DNA from: Gracilaria gracilis
Taxonomy: Eukaryota; Rhodophyta; Florideophyceae; Gracilariales; Gracilariaceae
Direction: 5' to 3'
Assembly (NCBI GenBank): GCA_030374805.1
Contig: JARGSG010000221.1
Span: 124,001 to 188,000 of the forward strand
DNA length: 64,000 nucleotides
Part shown: positions 32,430 through 42,057 of the stretch, in pieces
Layout of the letters: the number at the start of each line of letters is the position of its first letter
Position numbering within the stretch: position 1 is the first letter of the stretch
Position numbers and translations under genes: made by a program
Notes under the pieces: generated by a model
Told to the model about the DNA's origin: nothing
What the model saw: only the letters and a program-made list of their open reading frames with translations
The model's database searches: none

Positions 32430-35400
32430 TTATCCCACTTGGGCGTTGACAATTGTCGCCGGGAGACCCGTGAGAGTACGCCGATGGTACTGCACCACTT
32501 TTGATCGTGGGAGATGCTCGATTGGCTCATCCGAGTCAGCCTCGGGTCCGTAGCCGTACCAACGTACGAGATACTGTATGTACCCCAACGGGTGATATGA
32601 GTGTTCCACTATGTGGTCGACTACGAACTCCTGTCGGAAGACTTCCCGGCCTTGCCGTGTGACTACGACATCCTGCTTCGGAGAGCTCTCCGGCGGCTTC
32701 ATCGTGTGTGGCACTGCGTCGGTGCTCCGGTTAGACCGTGGTGTGTCCAACAAGGTTGGTGGAACTGTCTCTTCGCGGTGTGGTCCCCTACTTGGGTCGG
32801 TGGTCACGCGTCTCGCGGTGTCGGTGTTCCCGTTTCCTTGTTCCCGTAGAGTTCCTTCTCCCGCGGGAGTCCCAGGTGGGCGTACCGCAAGTTTGCGTGG
32901 TAGCAACCGTTTCGACGGAGTTGTGTGTGGCGTCGAACGCGCTCGCGTCAACGGTAACCTTGATTGAACCGGCCTCGCCGTGGTAGTACGTGACGTTGTC
33001 AACGGGTGGCATTCATTGGTCTGCGCCGTGGCGTGTTCCGCCTCCGTGTGCACGGGAGGTGTCAGCTCGGTTTGTCGACGTGGTTCGCTCGCTGAGCTGA
33101 TCTCCCTTACAGGTGTGGTCCGTGTCCTACGGTTGGGACTTCCCTGCTGGGCATTTAGCGACGTGTCCACGGTGGGGCCCGCCTCAGGCGTGTTGGGCGA
33201 CTTAGTCTCCGACGACTCTTCTCCGTCTTGGACGTGCGAGCTCAACGGCGCCTTAGGCGGTATTTCCACTCCGTTATGCGACGTAGTCACTCCAGGCGCG
33301 CTATGCGGCGTATGCAACGGCTTCGCCGGTAACGACTGAGTCTCCTCGGTCCTGTCCCGCACGGCGGTAGTTTCTGGTGACGATTCCGCTTCTGCGTTGA
33401 TGCGCGGCGACCTTGAAGAGACGCCGGGCTCCCGAGAGGGCTTTGATTGCGCATTAGCGGTGTCTCTCTTCCGTGCTACACGGTGTTCCTCACGCGACAG
33501 CGCGGAAGCATGACGATTAACGAGTCCCTCCCCCTCCTTAGATGACGCGACATTGGGAGTGGGTGTCAACGCGCCAAGGCGGCGAATAACTACGCCAGGC
33601 GGCGGGGCTTCAGACAGCGAAGCACCAGGGCGCGTAGAGTCCGATAACATCGGCAAATCCGAGAGTCCCCTACTTGGGTGTGGTACCTCCCTAGGGCGGT
33701 TGATCGGGGGTGGGTCCGGTGTGTCCGTAGTGTTCGTTTCCGCTTCTGCGGTAGAATTTCCACTTGATGGGTCGTTTCCCGCGGGCGGGGGTGCAAAAAC
33801 CACGCGATCGCGGGAAATGCGTTCGTGTTGCTGACCCATCTCCACTACGACAGTGTCGGATTCCACAGCAACTGCTTTGAAAAGACCGTCGGCGACGGGT
33901 GAGAGCTTGTGGCGTTTCTCCTTGCCTGGGTTCCAATACTCCTTACGGATGAATACATAGTCCCCTTCTTTAAGGGCGGGTGGTCTTCGAGGGGCTCGCT
34001 GATCGAAATCACGCTTATACGCGGCTTGTGACCGGGCCATTGACCGTTGTGCTGCTGGGACCAGCTTGGTAAGCCATGTCTTCCAGGTTTCCCTGTATCC
34101 CTTCGTCGAAGGAAATTGATCCAGCGTTGGCTGTGCTTCGAGCGCCACGGGCGGTGGGGTGCGAGACAGAACCAATTCAAATGGAGTTAATCCCGTAGTA
34201 CGGTGTACCTGAGTGTTGTATGCGAATGTCAGCGCATCGGTGAACAGGTCCCACGTGGTGGGGTGATCGGCTACGTATGAACGGAGTGCTGCTAACAGCG
34301 TCCGGTTAAATCGTTCAGCCTGCCCATTACACTGGGGGTGGTAGGTTGTCGTGAAGAGATTCTTGACATCCAGAATTCTGCATACATCCCCGAAGAACCG
34401 GGAGGCAAACTGTTTCCCGTTGTCGGAGAGTAGATTCACCGGTGGACCGTAGACGAATGCCCAATGGGTGACGAATGCTTGCGCCACCGTCAATGACGTG
34501 ATTCTCCGTAAGGGAACGGTACAAACGAGCTTCGAGAAACGATCCGTGATCACGAGTAAAAATTTGTTACGCCACTTAGTAGCGAGGAACGGTCCCAAAA
34601 TATCGATGGCTACGAATTCCAGGGGCGCCCTTGCGGGGAAGAGCTTCAACTTCGTCGCGTGGCAGCGAAGCTTGACGCGATTCCGAGCACACTCGGGGCA
34701 GAACCGCACAGTTGCGTAGCAATCCACAGCCATTGCTGGCCAGTAGAATTTCCTTCGCAATGTAAGGTACAGTTTCCGTCCTCCGACGTGACCACTAAGT
34801 TTGGCATAGTGTGATAAGTGTAACACCCGAGATTGTAGGGCGTGTGGCACCACTATTTGTGGGTTTCCAGTTACCGTGCGAACGAGGTATCCAATATCAT
34901 TCACCCGAAAGGGGAGATCAGCTCCTCCATTGAGTTGCGCCCGAATCTTCGTGCAGTAGGGATCGCTGAACTGTTCCCTAACCATCTCCTCCGTTGTGAC
35001 GGGTACGAAGTTCCCTGGTAGGGGGTTCGCACTTTCGCTGACAGCGAGTACGTCGTCCAGTTCCTGGTCAAAATCCAGTTCGTCTGGCCATTCCTCTTCG
35101 ATATCCTCCAGTTCACCTGCGGTGTAGTCGTCAACTGCAAAGCAGGGTATTTCCTCGTCATCGACGGCTAACGCTTCCCCTGTGGTGGGTAGGCGAGAAA
35201 GGGCGTCGGCTTGTGTATTGTTGGCGCCCTTCTTGTAGGTGACGTCGAAGTCGAACTCTGCGAGACGCAGTCTCCAACGCATTAAGCGGCCTGAAGGCTC
35301 CGATATGGAGAGTAGCCATGTCAATGATGAGTGATCCGTGTAAACGGTGAAATGGGCACCCATGAGGTAGGGGCGTAGTGTGCATAATGCCCACACTACT

Positions 35401-36854
35401 GCAAGACATTCCTTCTCCGAGACGGAGTAATTCTTCTCATGCACGTTCAACGAACGGGACCAGTACCCAATTGGCTTGCGTTCCCCCTCTGGGGTGGTTT
35501 GAAATAAGGCGCAGCCTACCTGGTAGTCACTAGAGTCCGTGTCCACGGTATATGAAAGTCCTGGTTTCGGTAGTGACAATACTGGTGCCGTGGTTACAGC
35601 CTCCTTGAGAGAGTTAAAGGCTTCCGTCTGAGTAGACGTGAATGGGTCCAACTTAGGCGGTTGACCCTTCCGCAGGAGCGCGTTGAGAGGTGCCGCAATG
35701 TCCGCGAAGTGGGGAATAAACCGTCTATAGACGTTGACTAATCCTAGAAAGGATCTCAGTTCGGTCTGGGTAGTCGGTTCAGTGGCCTGTTTCAGCGACT
35801 TCACACGAGCTTCCTCGATCATGACACGTCCTGGACGGATTATGTGACCCAGATACTTGACTGTATCCGTGAAGAATTCGCATTTCCTCAGCTTGAGTGT
35901 CACTCCGGCGTCCCGTAACGTGGCCATTATGTCTCTCACATGCGTGAGATGATCATCCAGATTATCTGAGAATACAATGACGTCGTCAAGGTAGACGAGA
36001 CAAGTACGCCACTTGAAGCGGGCCAGTAGGATATCAATAGCACGCTGAAAAGTAGCGGGAGCATTGGTTAAACCAAAGGGCATCCGTTTAAAACGGTAGA
36101 GGCCAGAGTGGCAGACAAACGCTGTCTTGTCCTGATCCTCCTTTCTCACTGGAACCTGCCAGTATCCCCAGTTAGCATCCAATGCCGTGAATACGGTAGC
36201 ATTTCCGAGAGAATCGATGTATTCATCCATACGTGGAATAGGGTACACGTCCTTGACGGTAAGAGCGTTTAGACGACGATAATCGATACAGAAGCGCCAG
36301 GAACCATCCGGTTTCGGAGCCAGTACCACTGGTGATGCCCACGGCGAATGTGCCGGTTCTATAACTCCTGCACGGAGCATCTTGTCCACCTGAAATTGCT
36401 CTTCTTCTCTGGCCTTGGGCCCCGCCCTGTACGGATGTTGGGCTACTGGCCGAGAGTTGGGAAGGAGATCAATCCGGTGTTCCGTGGTATTTATCTCTCC
36501 GAGAGAACCATCCCACATTGTGGTGAATTCACGAAGCATATCGCGCAGTCGTTTGCGGTGTGTCTCTGGAACATGTCCGAGGTCGAGTTCTTCCAATTCC
36601 CTCACTGGGTCCAATCGGTCGTAACTCGTCGGAACGCGTGTCTTCTCTGTCTTAACAGGCTGCTGACCCGAGAGACTCGGCGACGGAGACGAATGAGATT
36701 CAGACTCCTCCCCCTCCTTAGAGTGAACGATTCCGAGCACATCGGCAGCAGTCATCTTCGTCGGTACCAACGCAGTTGGATGCGGCATGACCGAGCCAAT
36801 CACTTGGTTTTTCACCAGATACTGGGTTGTTTTGCCTAGATTGGCTATCAACAT
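32430..36854 (-). CDS. pol polyprotein of element 2 (RT, RNase H, integrase, chromodomain)
   Basis: This is an open frame of 1474 residues. Reverse transcriptase carries FCIDYRRLNALT and YLDDVIVFS. RNase H follows with VDTDSSDYQVG. The integrase zinc finger (H...H...CPECARN) and catalytic core come next, with AIDILGP and LLSDNGKQF. A long Pro/Ser/Thr-rich tail ends in a chromodomain with VVDHIVEHSYHPLGYIQYL and VRWYGYG. The gene shares a few bases with the protease frame upstream. Two internal polypurine motifs (33531 and 36711) encode SKEGE. Confidence 0.92.
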   Translation of the reverse strand: MLIANLGKTTQYLVKNQVIGSVMPHPTALVPTKMTAADVLGIVHSKEGEESESHSSPSPSLSGQQPVKTEKTRVPTSYDRLDPVRELEELDLGHVPETHRKRLRDMLREFTTMWDGSLGEINTTEHRIDLLPNSRPVAQHPYRAGPKAREEEQFQVDKMLRAGVIEPAHSPWASPVVLAPKPDGSWRFCIDYRRLNALTVKDVYPIPRMDEYIDSLGNATVFTALDANWGYWQVPVRKEDQDKTAFVCHSGLYRFKRMPFGLTNAPATFQRAIDILLARFKWRTCLVYLDDVIVFSDNLDDHLTHVRDIMATLRDAGVTLKLRKCEFFTDTVKYLGHIIRPGRVMIEEARVKSLKQATEPTTQTELRSFLGLVNVYRRFIPHFADIAAPLNALLRKGQPPKLDPFTSTQTEAFNSLKEAVTTAPVLSLPKPGLSYTVDTDSSDYQVGCALFQTTPEGERKPIGYWSRSLNVHEKNYSVSEKECLAVVWALCTLRPYLMGAHFTVYTDHSSLTWLLSISEPSGRLMRWRLRLAEFDFDVTYKKGANNTQADALSRLPTTGEALAVDDEEIPCFAVDDYTAGELEDIEEEWPDELDFDQELDDVLAVSESANPLPGNFVPVTTEEMVREQFSDPYCTKIRAQLNGGADLPFRVNDIGYLVRTVTGNPQIVVPHALQSRVLHLSHYAKLSGHVGGRKLYLTLRRKFYWPAMAVDCYATVRFCPECARNRVKLRCHATKLKLFPARAPLEFVAIDILGPFLATKWRNKFLLVITDRFSKLVCTVPLRRITSLTVAQAFVTHWAFVYGPPVNLLSDNGKQFASRFFGDVCRILDVKNLFTTTYHPQCNGQAERFNRTLLAALRSYVADHPTTWDLFTDALTFAYNTQVHRTTGLTPFELVLSRTPPPVALEAQPTLDQFPSTKGYRETWKTWLTKLVPAAQRSMARSQAAYKRDFDQRAPRRPPALKEGDYVFIRKEYWNPGKEKRHKLSPVADGLFKAVAVESDTVVVEMGQQHERISRDRVVFAPPPAGNDPSSGNSTAEAETNTTDTPDPPPINRPREVPHPSRGLSDLPMLSDSTRPGASLSEAPPPGVVIRRLGALTPTPNVASSKEGEGLVNRHASALSREEHRVARKRDTANAQSKPSREPGVSSRSPRINAEAESSPETTAVRDRTEETQSLPAKPLHTPHSAPGVTTSHNGVEIPPKAPLSSHVQDGEESSETKSPNTPEAGPTVDTSLNAQQGSPNRRTRTTPVREISSASEPRRQTELTPPVHTEAEHATAQTNECHPLTTSRTTTARPVQSRLPLTRARSTPHTTPSKRLLPRKLAVRPPGTPAGEGTLREQGNGNTDTARRVTTDPSRGPHREETVPPTLLDTPRSNRSTDAVPHTMKPPESSPKQDVVVTRQGREVFRQEFVVDHIVEHSYHPLGYIQYLVRWYGYGPEADSDEPIEHLPRSKVVQYHRRTLTGLPATIVNAQVG

Positions 36855-37687
36855 GAAAACGGATTATCCGGTTCCACCTGGACCACTCCATTAGCAATGG
36901 CAAGAGAGTATTTATCATACAACGACGGCAATGGCTGGACGATTCGTAAACCGTGTTGACGGGAATTCATTTGTACCCAGACTTGAGACTCTGGAGGCAC
37001 GCGTGTCGCGGAGGCAACGCGAAGCTTCGTAGATTCCCGAGAACTCGGTGGTGCTTCCTGCGCCGCAGGTAGAGGTACGTGCTTCTTGGAGGCATGCCTC
37101 AAAGGACGACGAACAATCGGCACGGACGAACCATCTTCCATTTCAACACGCCTCTGGCGGGGCCTAATGGCATCGACAAAGCGGTCGCAAAAGTCACAAC
37201 CCAAAATGACTGGGGCGGCCAGTGACCGACAAACGACAAAGTCGAGCTTCACCACGCATGAGCCCAAGCGGATTACCAACTCGATGTATCCTACCGTTGA
37301 CAACGGGTTGTTATTCGCGTCAGCGACGTCAGGAATGTCGCCACGGCGAATGTGTGACCGCAAGGCGGGTGGCAATGCTGTCTCAACAATGAAGTTCGGA
37401 CCTGCGCCTGTATCTAATACAGTGAGATAACGCACCATAAACTGGGGTGAAAGGCCAAGGTCGGCATAGACCTTGTAATTGCGTTTGGCCATCACCATAA
37501 CTCTATCCGGGAACCGGTTATTTCTTACCCGTGTCCACGGTCGACGAAGAACACCAAGGCGTTCTGAGTTCACGTCTTCGACGGCCTGTTTCCTCGAGAG
37601 GATTCGGACCTGGGAGCGAGGCGGGGACGCCTCGGGCGCCTTCAGCCTCAACTCTGAGGGCGCCTCTCCAAGAGAGGAGACTCCCAC
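36848..37687 (-). CDS. Aspartic protease region of element 2
   Basis: It is 279 residues with the retroviral-type active site LDTGAGPNFIVE, followed by VVCRSLAAPVILGCDF, the flap-distal hydrophobic block. It lies between gag and reverse transcriptase, the normal Ty3 order. Confidence 0.85.
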   Translation of the reverse strand: MGVSSLGEAPSELRLKAPEASPPRSQVRILSRKQAVEDVNSERLGVLRRPWTRVRNNRFPDRVMVMAKRNYKVYADLGLSPQFMVRYLTVLDTGAGPNFIVETALPPALRSHIRRGDIPDVADANNNPLSTVGYIELVIRLGSCVVKLDFVVCRSLAAPVILGCDFCDRFVDAIRPRQRRVEMEDGSSVPIVRRPLRHASKKHVPLPAAQEAPPSSRESTKLRVASATRVPPESQVWVQMNSRQHGLRIVQPLPSLYDKYSLAIANGVVQVEPDNPFSC

Positions 37688-37954
37688 AATTAGTTTTTCT
37701 GAGCAGATTCCGCCTGAGGCGTGTGCTCAGTGTTCTGAACCATTTATGCCTGGACACCAGTGGCAGAAGCGTCCGCAGTAGCGGTTGAATTTCCCTCGAG
37801 AGGGGTACGGGGGTGAGAGGTCACCATGTTCTGGGCAATCGGAGCCGCAATTGTGCGTGGAATATCCATCTTCGCGCGGATGTACGATGCCATCGGAACG
37901 GAAGCCTTCTCCTCAGGTGAGAGGGATTCGTAGTTGGCAATGACTTGTGCCCAC

Positions 37955-39814
37955 TCACGCATGGTTAAAAACGCACTGCGGAGAAGTATGCCCTCGCGTA
38001 TAGCAGAGGTGACAGATCAATCCAACAATGGCGTTGACGTTCCGAGTATTCGAGAATCGCACCGCTGGGCGGGAAGCTTGCCATCCAGGCCGTGAAGCCC
38101 GGGTTCCACCGTTCTCATATGACAGTCGAGGCGGTCGAACTCGGTTCGAATCTGCATACAGCAGTGTGTCGTCCGGAGCCGTTTGAAACGAGGCATCCGT
38201 GGTTGAGGGAAACTCCGTCGTCGGGATTGAAAGCACGTCGCTACGGGCAAAGTGCACCTGATCATACTCCTTATTGGAGTGTGCCTCAGCCAGCATTGAT
38301 GCCGACGGGGTTCCCGATTCCAACATCAACGCTTTAGCGGACTTCAACCGGGTACCCAGGACCCGTGCTCGTAGTGCATCGCCTTCGGCGCGTGCATACT
38401 GCACCAGTTCCAAGTACGTAGTCTTACGGTTTTCTTCACGGCGACGGGCCACTAGGGTCCGTATAGCCGGGTCTAGTCCATCAACGAACATGGTACAACG
38501 CTCTTGAGCGGAATAAACATTGCCACATCGGTGGAAGGCCTTATTCAGGCGCACCGAGTAATCGGTTTCCGTTTCGCCGGGGCGTTGTTTAGTGTCTCTC
38601 AGAGCGAGGATAGCCGACTGGATGGCGGTGCCAGTCGCATAGGACCTCAGTAAATACTGAACTGCTTCAGGCCAGCACGTAACCCCTCCTTCAGAGGCGC
38701 GAGATGAACCTCTTACAGAGTTGTACTGATCTTCCGCAAGTCCGCGTAGAAAATAGGGCAGCGCGACAAACGCCTGTCCTTCATTCATCCCAAGGATGTC
38801 GGCTTCCGCTACAAAGCGTGATAGGAAATCCAACACCAAGATGGGATCATCGCCTGTAAACAGTTGATTACGGAGCGACAGCTGCATCCGCTTGATACAG
38901 TCTTTGACCTTTCCCGTCCCACGGGAAGTTCTATCCAATGAGGAGTCCTCCAGACGGTAATACCGGTATGACAACAGCTTCTTGTAGAGCAGATTGGTAG
39001 GCTTCAACTCTTTTAATCCAGAGTGCTTCCTTCCCTTCGAGCGGGCGCGTATCACACCTTGGGTGGCTGATGACCGCTTTGAGCGTGACGAACGCTCACG
39101 AGGGGCTTCTTCTACCGACGAGTCGGACGAATCAGACCCGGTTGACCGGCGAAAAGAAAGAGAAGATGCTAACGAATCAGAGTCGTAGTTCTTCCGCTCT
39201 TTGAGTGCTTTGGATCCACTGACCTTCTTGTCACGGTGTGAAACAGCAACCGGCTCAGCCGTGCGATTGGCTCCAACCAGGACGGTTTGTTCCACCGTTT
39301 CTAGACGGGCGCGGAGGCGAGTAAACTTCTCAGCCACGTCCTCCACGAAATTAGCGGGTCCTCCGAAAGCTTCCAAGAGGGAGTTGACATCACCACGCAA
39401 TACGCGGAGATCCTCAGAAAGGTCCTGCAAAGCAGTGTCATCCACCTTCTTTCGAAGTAACGAAAACTCCTTAGCAAGGGTAGCATGGGCAGCCCGCGTG
39501 GAGCGGAGCTGCTCTTCCACAGTTAAGTGGAGGGTGTCATTGACAGTAGCCCTCAGAGGTGCCTCCGGAGTGGGAGCTACGGAAAGGACCGTACCTCCTA
39601 CGATAGGAGCGGGACCAGCAACGGCAGGAGCCGGTCCATCACCTCGATGAGGGTTGATCAACGACGTGGGCGGAAGTCGAGTGGTCGTCGGCACAGCTTC
39701 AGTAGCCGGCATCCCTTCGGTCCGGGACCGTGAACGGGTGGGGATCCGTGACGGAAGTGGCGGATCCGATCTTCCAGTCTGACTGCGTGTCTTCGGACGA
39801 TCTGACAGCGTCAT
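37955..39814 (-). CDS. gag of element 2
   Basis: The frame stays open to 39880; the MTLSDRPKTRSQTG methionine is the likelier start, giving about 619 residues. A charged N-terminal half with a coiled coil precedes a capsid-like retrotransposon gag region (VLDFLSRFVAEADILG, YFLRGLAEDQY, LNKAFHRCG). A CCHC zinc knuckle, CHLCYTRGHTSPQC, lies at the C-terminus. Confidence 0.88.
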   Translation of the reverse strand: MTLSDRPKTRSQTGRSDPPLPSRIPTRSRSRTEGMPATEAVPTTTRLPPTSLINPHRGDGPAPAVAGPAPIVGGTVLSVAPTPEAPLRATVNDTLHLTVEEQLRSTRAAHATLAKEFSLLRKKVDDTALQDLSEDLRVLRGDVNSLLEAFGGPANFVEDVAEKFTRLRARLETVEQTVLVGANRTAEPVAVSHRDKKVSGSKALKERKNYDSDSLASSLSFRRSTGSDSSDSSVEEAPRERSSRSKRSSATQGVIRARSKGRKHSGLKELKPTNLLYKKLLSYRYYRLEDSSLDRTSRGTGKVKDCIKRMQLSLRNQLFTGDDPILVLDFLSRFVAEADILGMNEGQAFVALPYFLRGLAEDQYNSVRGSSRASEGGVTCWPEAVQYLLRSYATGTAIQSAILALRDTKQRPGETETDYSVRLNKAFHRCGNVYSAQERCTMFVDGLDPAIRTLVARRREENRKTTYLELVQYARAEGDALRARVLGTRLKSAKALMLESGTPSASMLAEAHSNKEYDQVHFARSDVLSIPTTEFPSTTDASFQTAPDDTLLYADSNRVRPPRLSYENGGTRASRPGWQASRPAVRFSNTRNVNAIVGLICHLCYTRGHTSPQCVFNHA

Positions 39815-39955
39815 GACCAGAACAACCGTACAACGGGATAATCGACAGCCAATCGGCTGGGACTTCCAGTAAACTTCCAAATGGAGACAAGGGCAAAAGG
39901 ACTAACCTCGCAACGAGTGAATTCCCGAGTGAATCTTCCGACAAAAACTAAAAGC

Positions 39956-39973
39956 TTCTAGGTCGGGAGACCA
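39956..39973 (-). other. Putative primer-binding site of element 2
   Basis: On the minus strand TGGTCTCCCGACCTAGAA begins two bases after the 5' LTR. It starts with TGG, matching the CCA end of a tRNA. The same 18 bases follow the LTR at 58383-58925. Confidence 0.7.
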
Positions 39974-39975
39974 CT

Positions 39976-40825
39976 TGTGGAGCAACGCCTTTGGCGGGAA
40001 AAGCGCAAGCTCACGAAGACGTTCGGAATCTTCCCCTCGACAGGGCAGCACAGCGAACGGAGCACTCCGGGAATGACACAGCTAAGCCGGTTGTAAATCC
40101 GAGGTCAAACCGTCACGACAAGCGTCGGAGCGTTAGGCTGATTAGTAGTCGGTAGAGATCCACGTGTTCACACGGTCACGAGATGAGTCCTCGAAAGAGA
40201 GTAGCACGGCAACGACAAGGTGTCGGAAACGGGCCACTGCGAACAGGGCAAAAAGGCAAACCCAAAAAGGGGAGAAAGCAAACCACCAGAGTGGGGAAAA
40301 GAGAGAGAACAAAGCAAACCCAATACAGGGGCGAGTATACGACAATAGGTCGGAACGAGACACACAAATAGTGGTTATACTCTGAGCGCCACAAGGGTGG
40401 GTAACTATACGTGAACAACGCGGTCGTCACTCCACTTGGAGGTGAACAGTCCGCGAAGGCGTGATAGTTAGAGCCAGAAGCCCTTGCTTGGCAAGGGGCA
40501 ATTTACTTGGGGGAGCGATGCTCAACCCTTTAAGTACTGAGCTCGGCGCACCACTGACAGTGGGTGCGCCGGGCAAAATAATCTATAAAATATCTGAGTA
40601 AATACAGCAATGCTGGGTGCACTGCCTCCGGCATATCCGTGCTACACGTGTGCTAGTCACACCCGCTAAGCGGCGCCTCGAGCCGTGCAATCCACGTGTA
40701 CATGTGTGGAAATTACCTCGGCGAGGCGACACGCTAATAGCGGTGTAGCTCATATATATCTACTAACGCATGATGCGGAAATTAACTAAGTACCTCAAAT
40801 CGCCTCCAAGGAGTGTTGTCCTTCA
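39976..40825 (-). repeat. 5' LTR of element 2
   Basis: This is the right copy, 850 bp. It is flanked on the right by AACTA and on the left by the primer-binding site. Confidence 0.93.
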
Positions 40826-40940
40826 AACTACACTTTTGACTTTAAAGCAACTTATGGTTTCGTCTCATTTTTTACCCGCATTCATGCCAGGGAATGTCAG
40901 AACAATGTTTTATCATCCTCAAAGATATTCCGCGACAGTA

Positions 40941-42057
40941 CAGGCGGTTACTGTTAATAGTGTGGGTTCCGAAATAGTGTAGGCACACAATATAGTGTGG
41001 AGCACACTAATTCACACACGTTCAGTGCGACGGCATTCATAATTAGTGTGGAATGAACGAGTTTCAGGCTTCCTGGTTTGCGTTTGCGCGCCAAATCAGA
41101 CCAAGTCTACCAGAGGTCACCTACTCCAAGCAATCCATTCTCAGTTACCTGCAATCATCAGCACTATTGTCTCTTGACGCTTCCCCCATACGCAGCGCAT
41201 TTGCCAGCATGTCCTCAGTCCCAAACACAAACCAGAGCCCCCCAAACACCGAGATCGACGCCAATCCAGTTCAAAATGACCCAACACCCTCCCCGATTCC
41301 TCTTAACCCACCAGAAGCTCCAAAACCAAGCAGGAACCCTCAGAATGTTTTTACGCACACAAATCGTGCCAAAATTGCACGATGGATGGTAACAGATGCC
41401 ATTGCCCATATGGAGAAGCACGTCACCTCACGGGCAGTGAAAAACTTTCCACAATACTTCCGCTCCTCGTACAAAGCCAATATACAAAAGGCTAGCCGGC
41501 ATTGGAAATTGCGACCGTCTTTAACGGTTGGCCACAATCAGTTGTCAAGACCCGGTAATATATCGTTGTGTAGCACACTAAAACAGGCTTCAAACGCCAT
41601 TACTGCAAAGCGAAAGGACGTGAAAGAATTATGACACCCTGGGTAGCCGCCTTGCACGGCGACCTCCTTGACGAGTTTAACCGTTTACGAAAGTGTGGCG
41701 TGAAGTTTAACATGAGGCTCTTTCAGACGGAGTTACTTACGCCCGGAAGGCAATGATTAGATGTGGTTTTGGGTTGAACCTGAACGGACAGTGGGAAGAG
41801 CGGCAGCTCTTCCTTGAGCTCCAAGCGATCATTTCCAAGTATCGCGACCACTTCAACGGTCAAGTTGTTGGTGCAATAGAGTGAACGCAGTCCACACTAT
41901 TTTGGTAAACATTTAATTAGTGTGGTCCACACTAATTAAACCGCACAACTAATAGTGTAGACGCCGAAATAGTGTGGACCACACTAATTCCTGTAAAATG
42001 CTCCAGAATCAGGGGTTCAGAATTAGTGTGGTCCACACTAATAACAGTGATCGCCTG
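40941..42057 (+). mobile_element. Small TIR DNA transposon with TAGTGTGG repeats
   Basis: The left end CAGGCGGTTACTGTTAATAG and the complement of the right end CAGGCGATCACTGTTATTAG match at 17 of 20 and stay similar into TGTGG. TA dinucleotides flank both ends (40939-40940 and 42058-42059), a Tc1/mariner-like duplication. TTAGTGTGG, and the palindrome TTAGTGTGGWCCACACTAA, recur several times near both ends. At 1.1 kb it is too short for a full transposase, so it is probably non-autonomous. Confidence 0.65.
41053..41634 (+). CDS. DNA-binding-like protein inside the small TIR element
   Basis: It is 193 residues. A Pro-rich middle is followed by a compact domain with NRAKIARWMVTDAIAHME, RAVKNFPQYFRSSYKANIQK and ASRHWKLR. 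I have a weak memory of similar helix-turn-helix-like domains in algal and oomycete repeats, but cannot name the family. Open-looking but broken coding text continues to about 41880, ending in a helical segment with QLFLELQAIISKYRDHF. Probably an N-terminal remnant of a larger transposon protein. Confidence 0.45.
   Translation: MNEFQASWFAFARQIRPSLPEVTYSKQSILSYLQSSALLSLDASPIRSAFASMSSVPNTNQSPPNTEIDANPVQNDPTPSPIPLNPPEAPKPSRNPQNVFTHTNRAKIARWMVTDAIAHMEKHVTSRAVKNFPQYFRSSYKANIQKASRHWKLRPSLTVGHNQLSRPGNISLCSTLKQASNAITAKRKDVKEL

Larger units (their letters stand above)
29410..40825 (-). mobile_element. Ty3/gypsy chromodomain retrotransposon, element 2 (looks whole, young)
   Basis: It has two LTRs, 29410-30261 (852 bp) and 39976-40825 (850 bp), with TG...CA ends. 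They differ by about five substitutions and one 2-bp indel by eye, i.e. about 99% identical. AACTA target duplications lie at 29405-29409 and 40826-40830. In element sense (leftward): 5' LTR, primer-binding site, gag, protease, reverse transcriptase-RNase H-integrase-chromodomain, an opposite-strand accessory ORF, polypurine tract and 3' LTR. Large frames are open throughout, so it looks whole. The insertion is recent. Confidence 0.92.

Noticed and set aside
32601-33834. Plus-strand frames opposite the pol tail of element 2
   Set aside because: They are shadows of the Pro/Ser/Thr-rich pol region and lack any conserved counterpart in the other elements, unlike the accessory frame.
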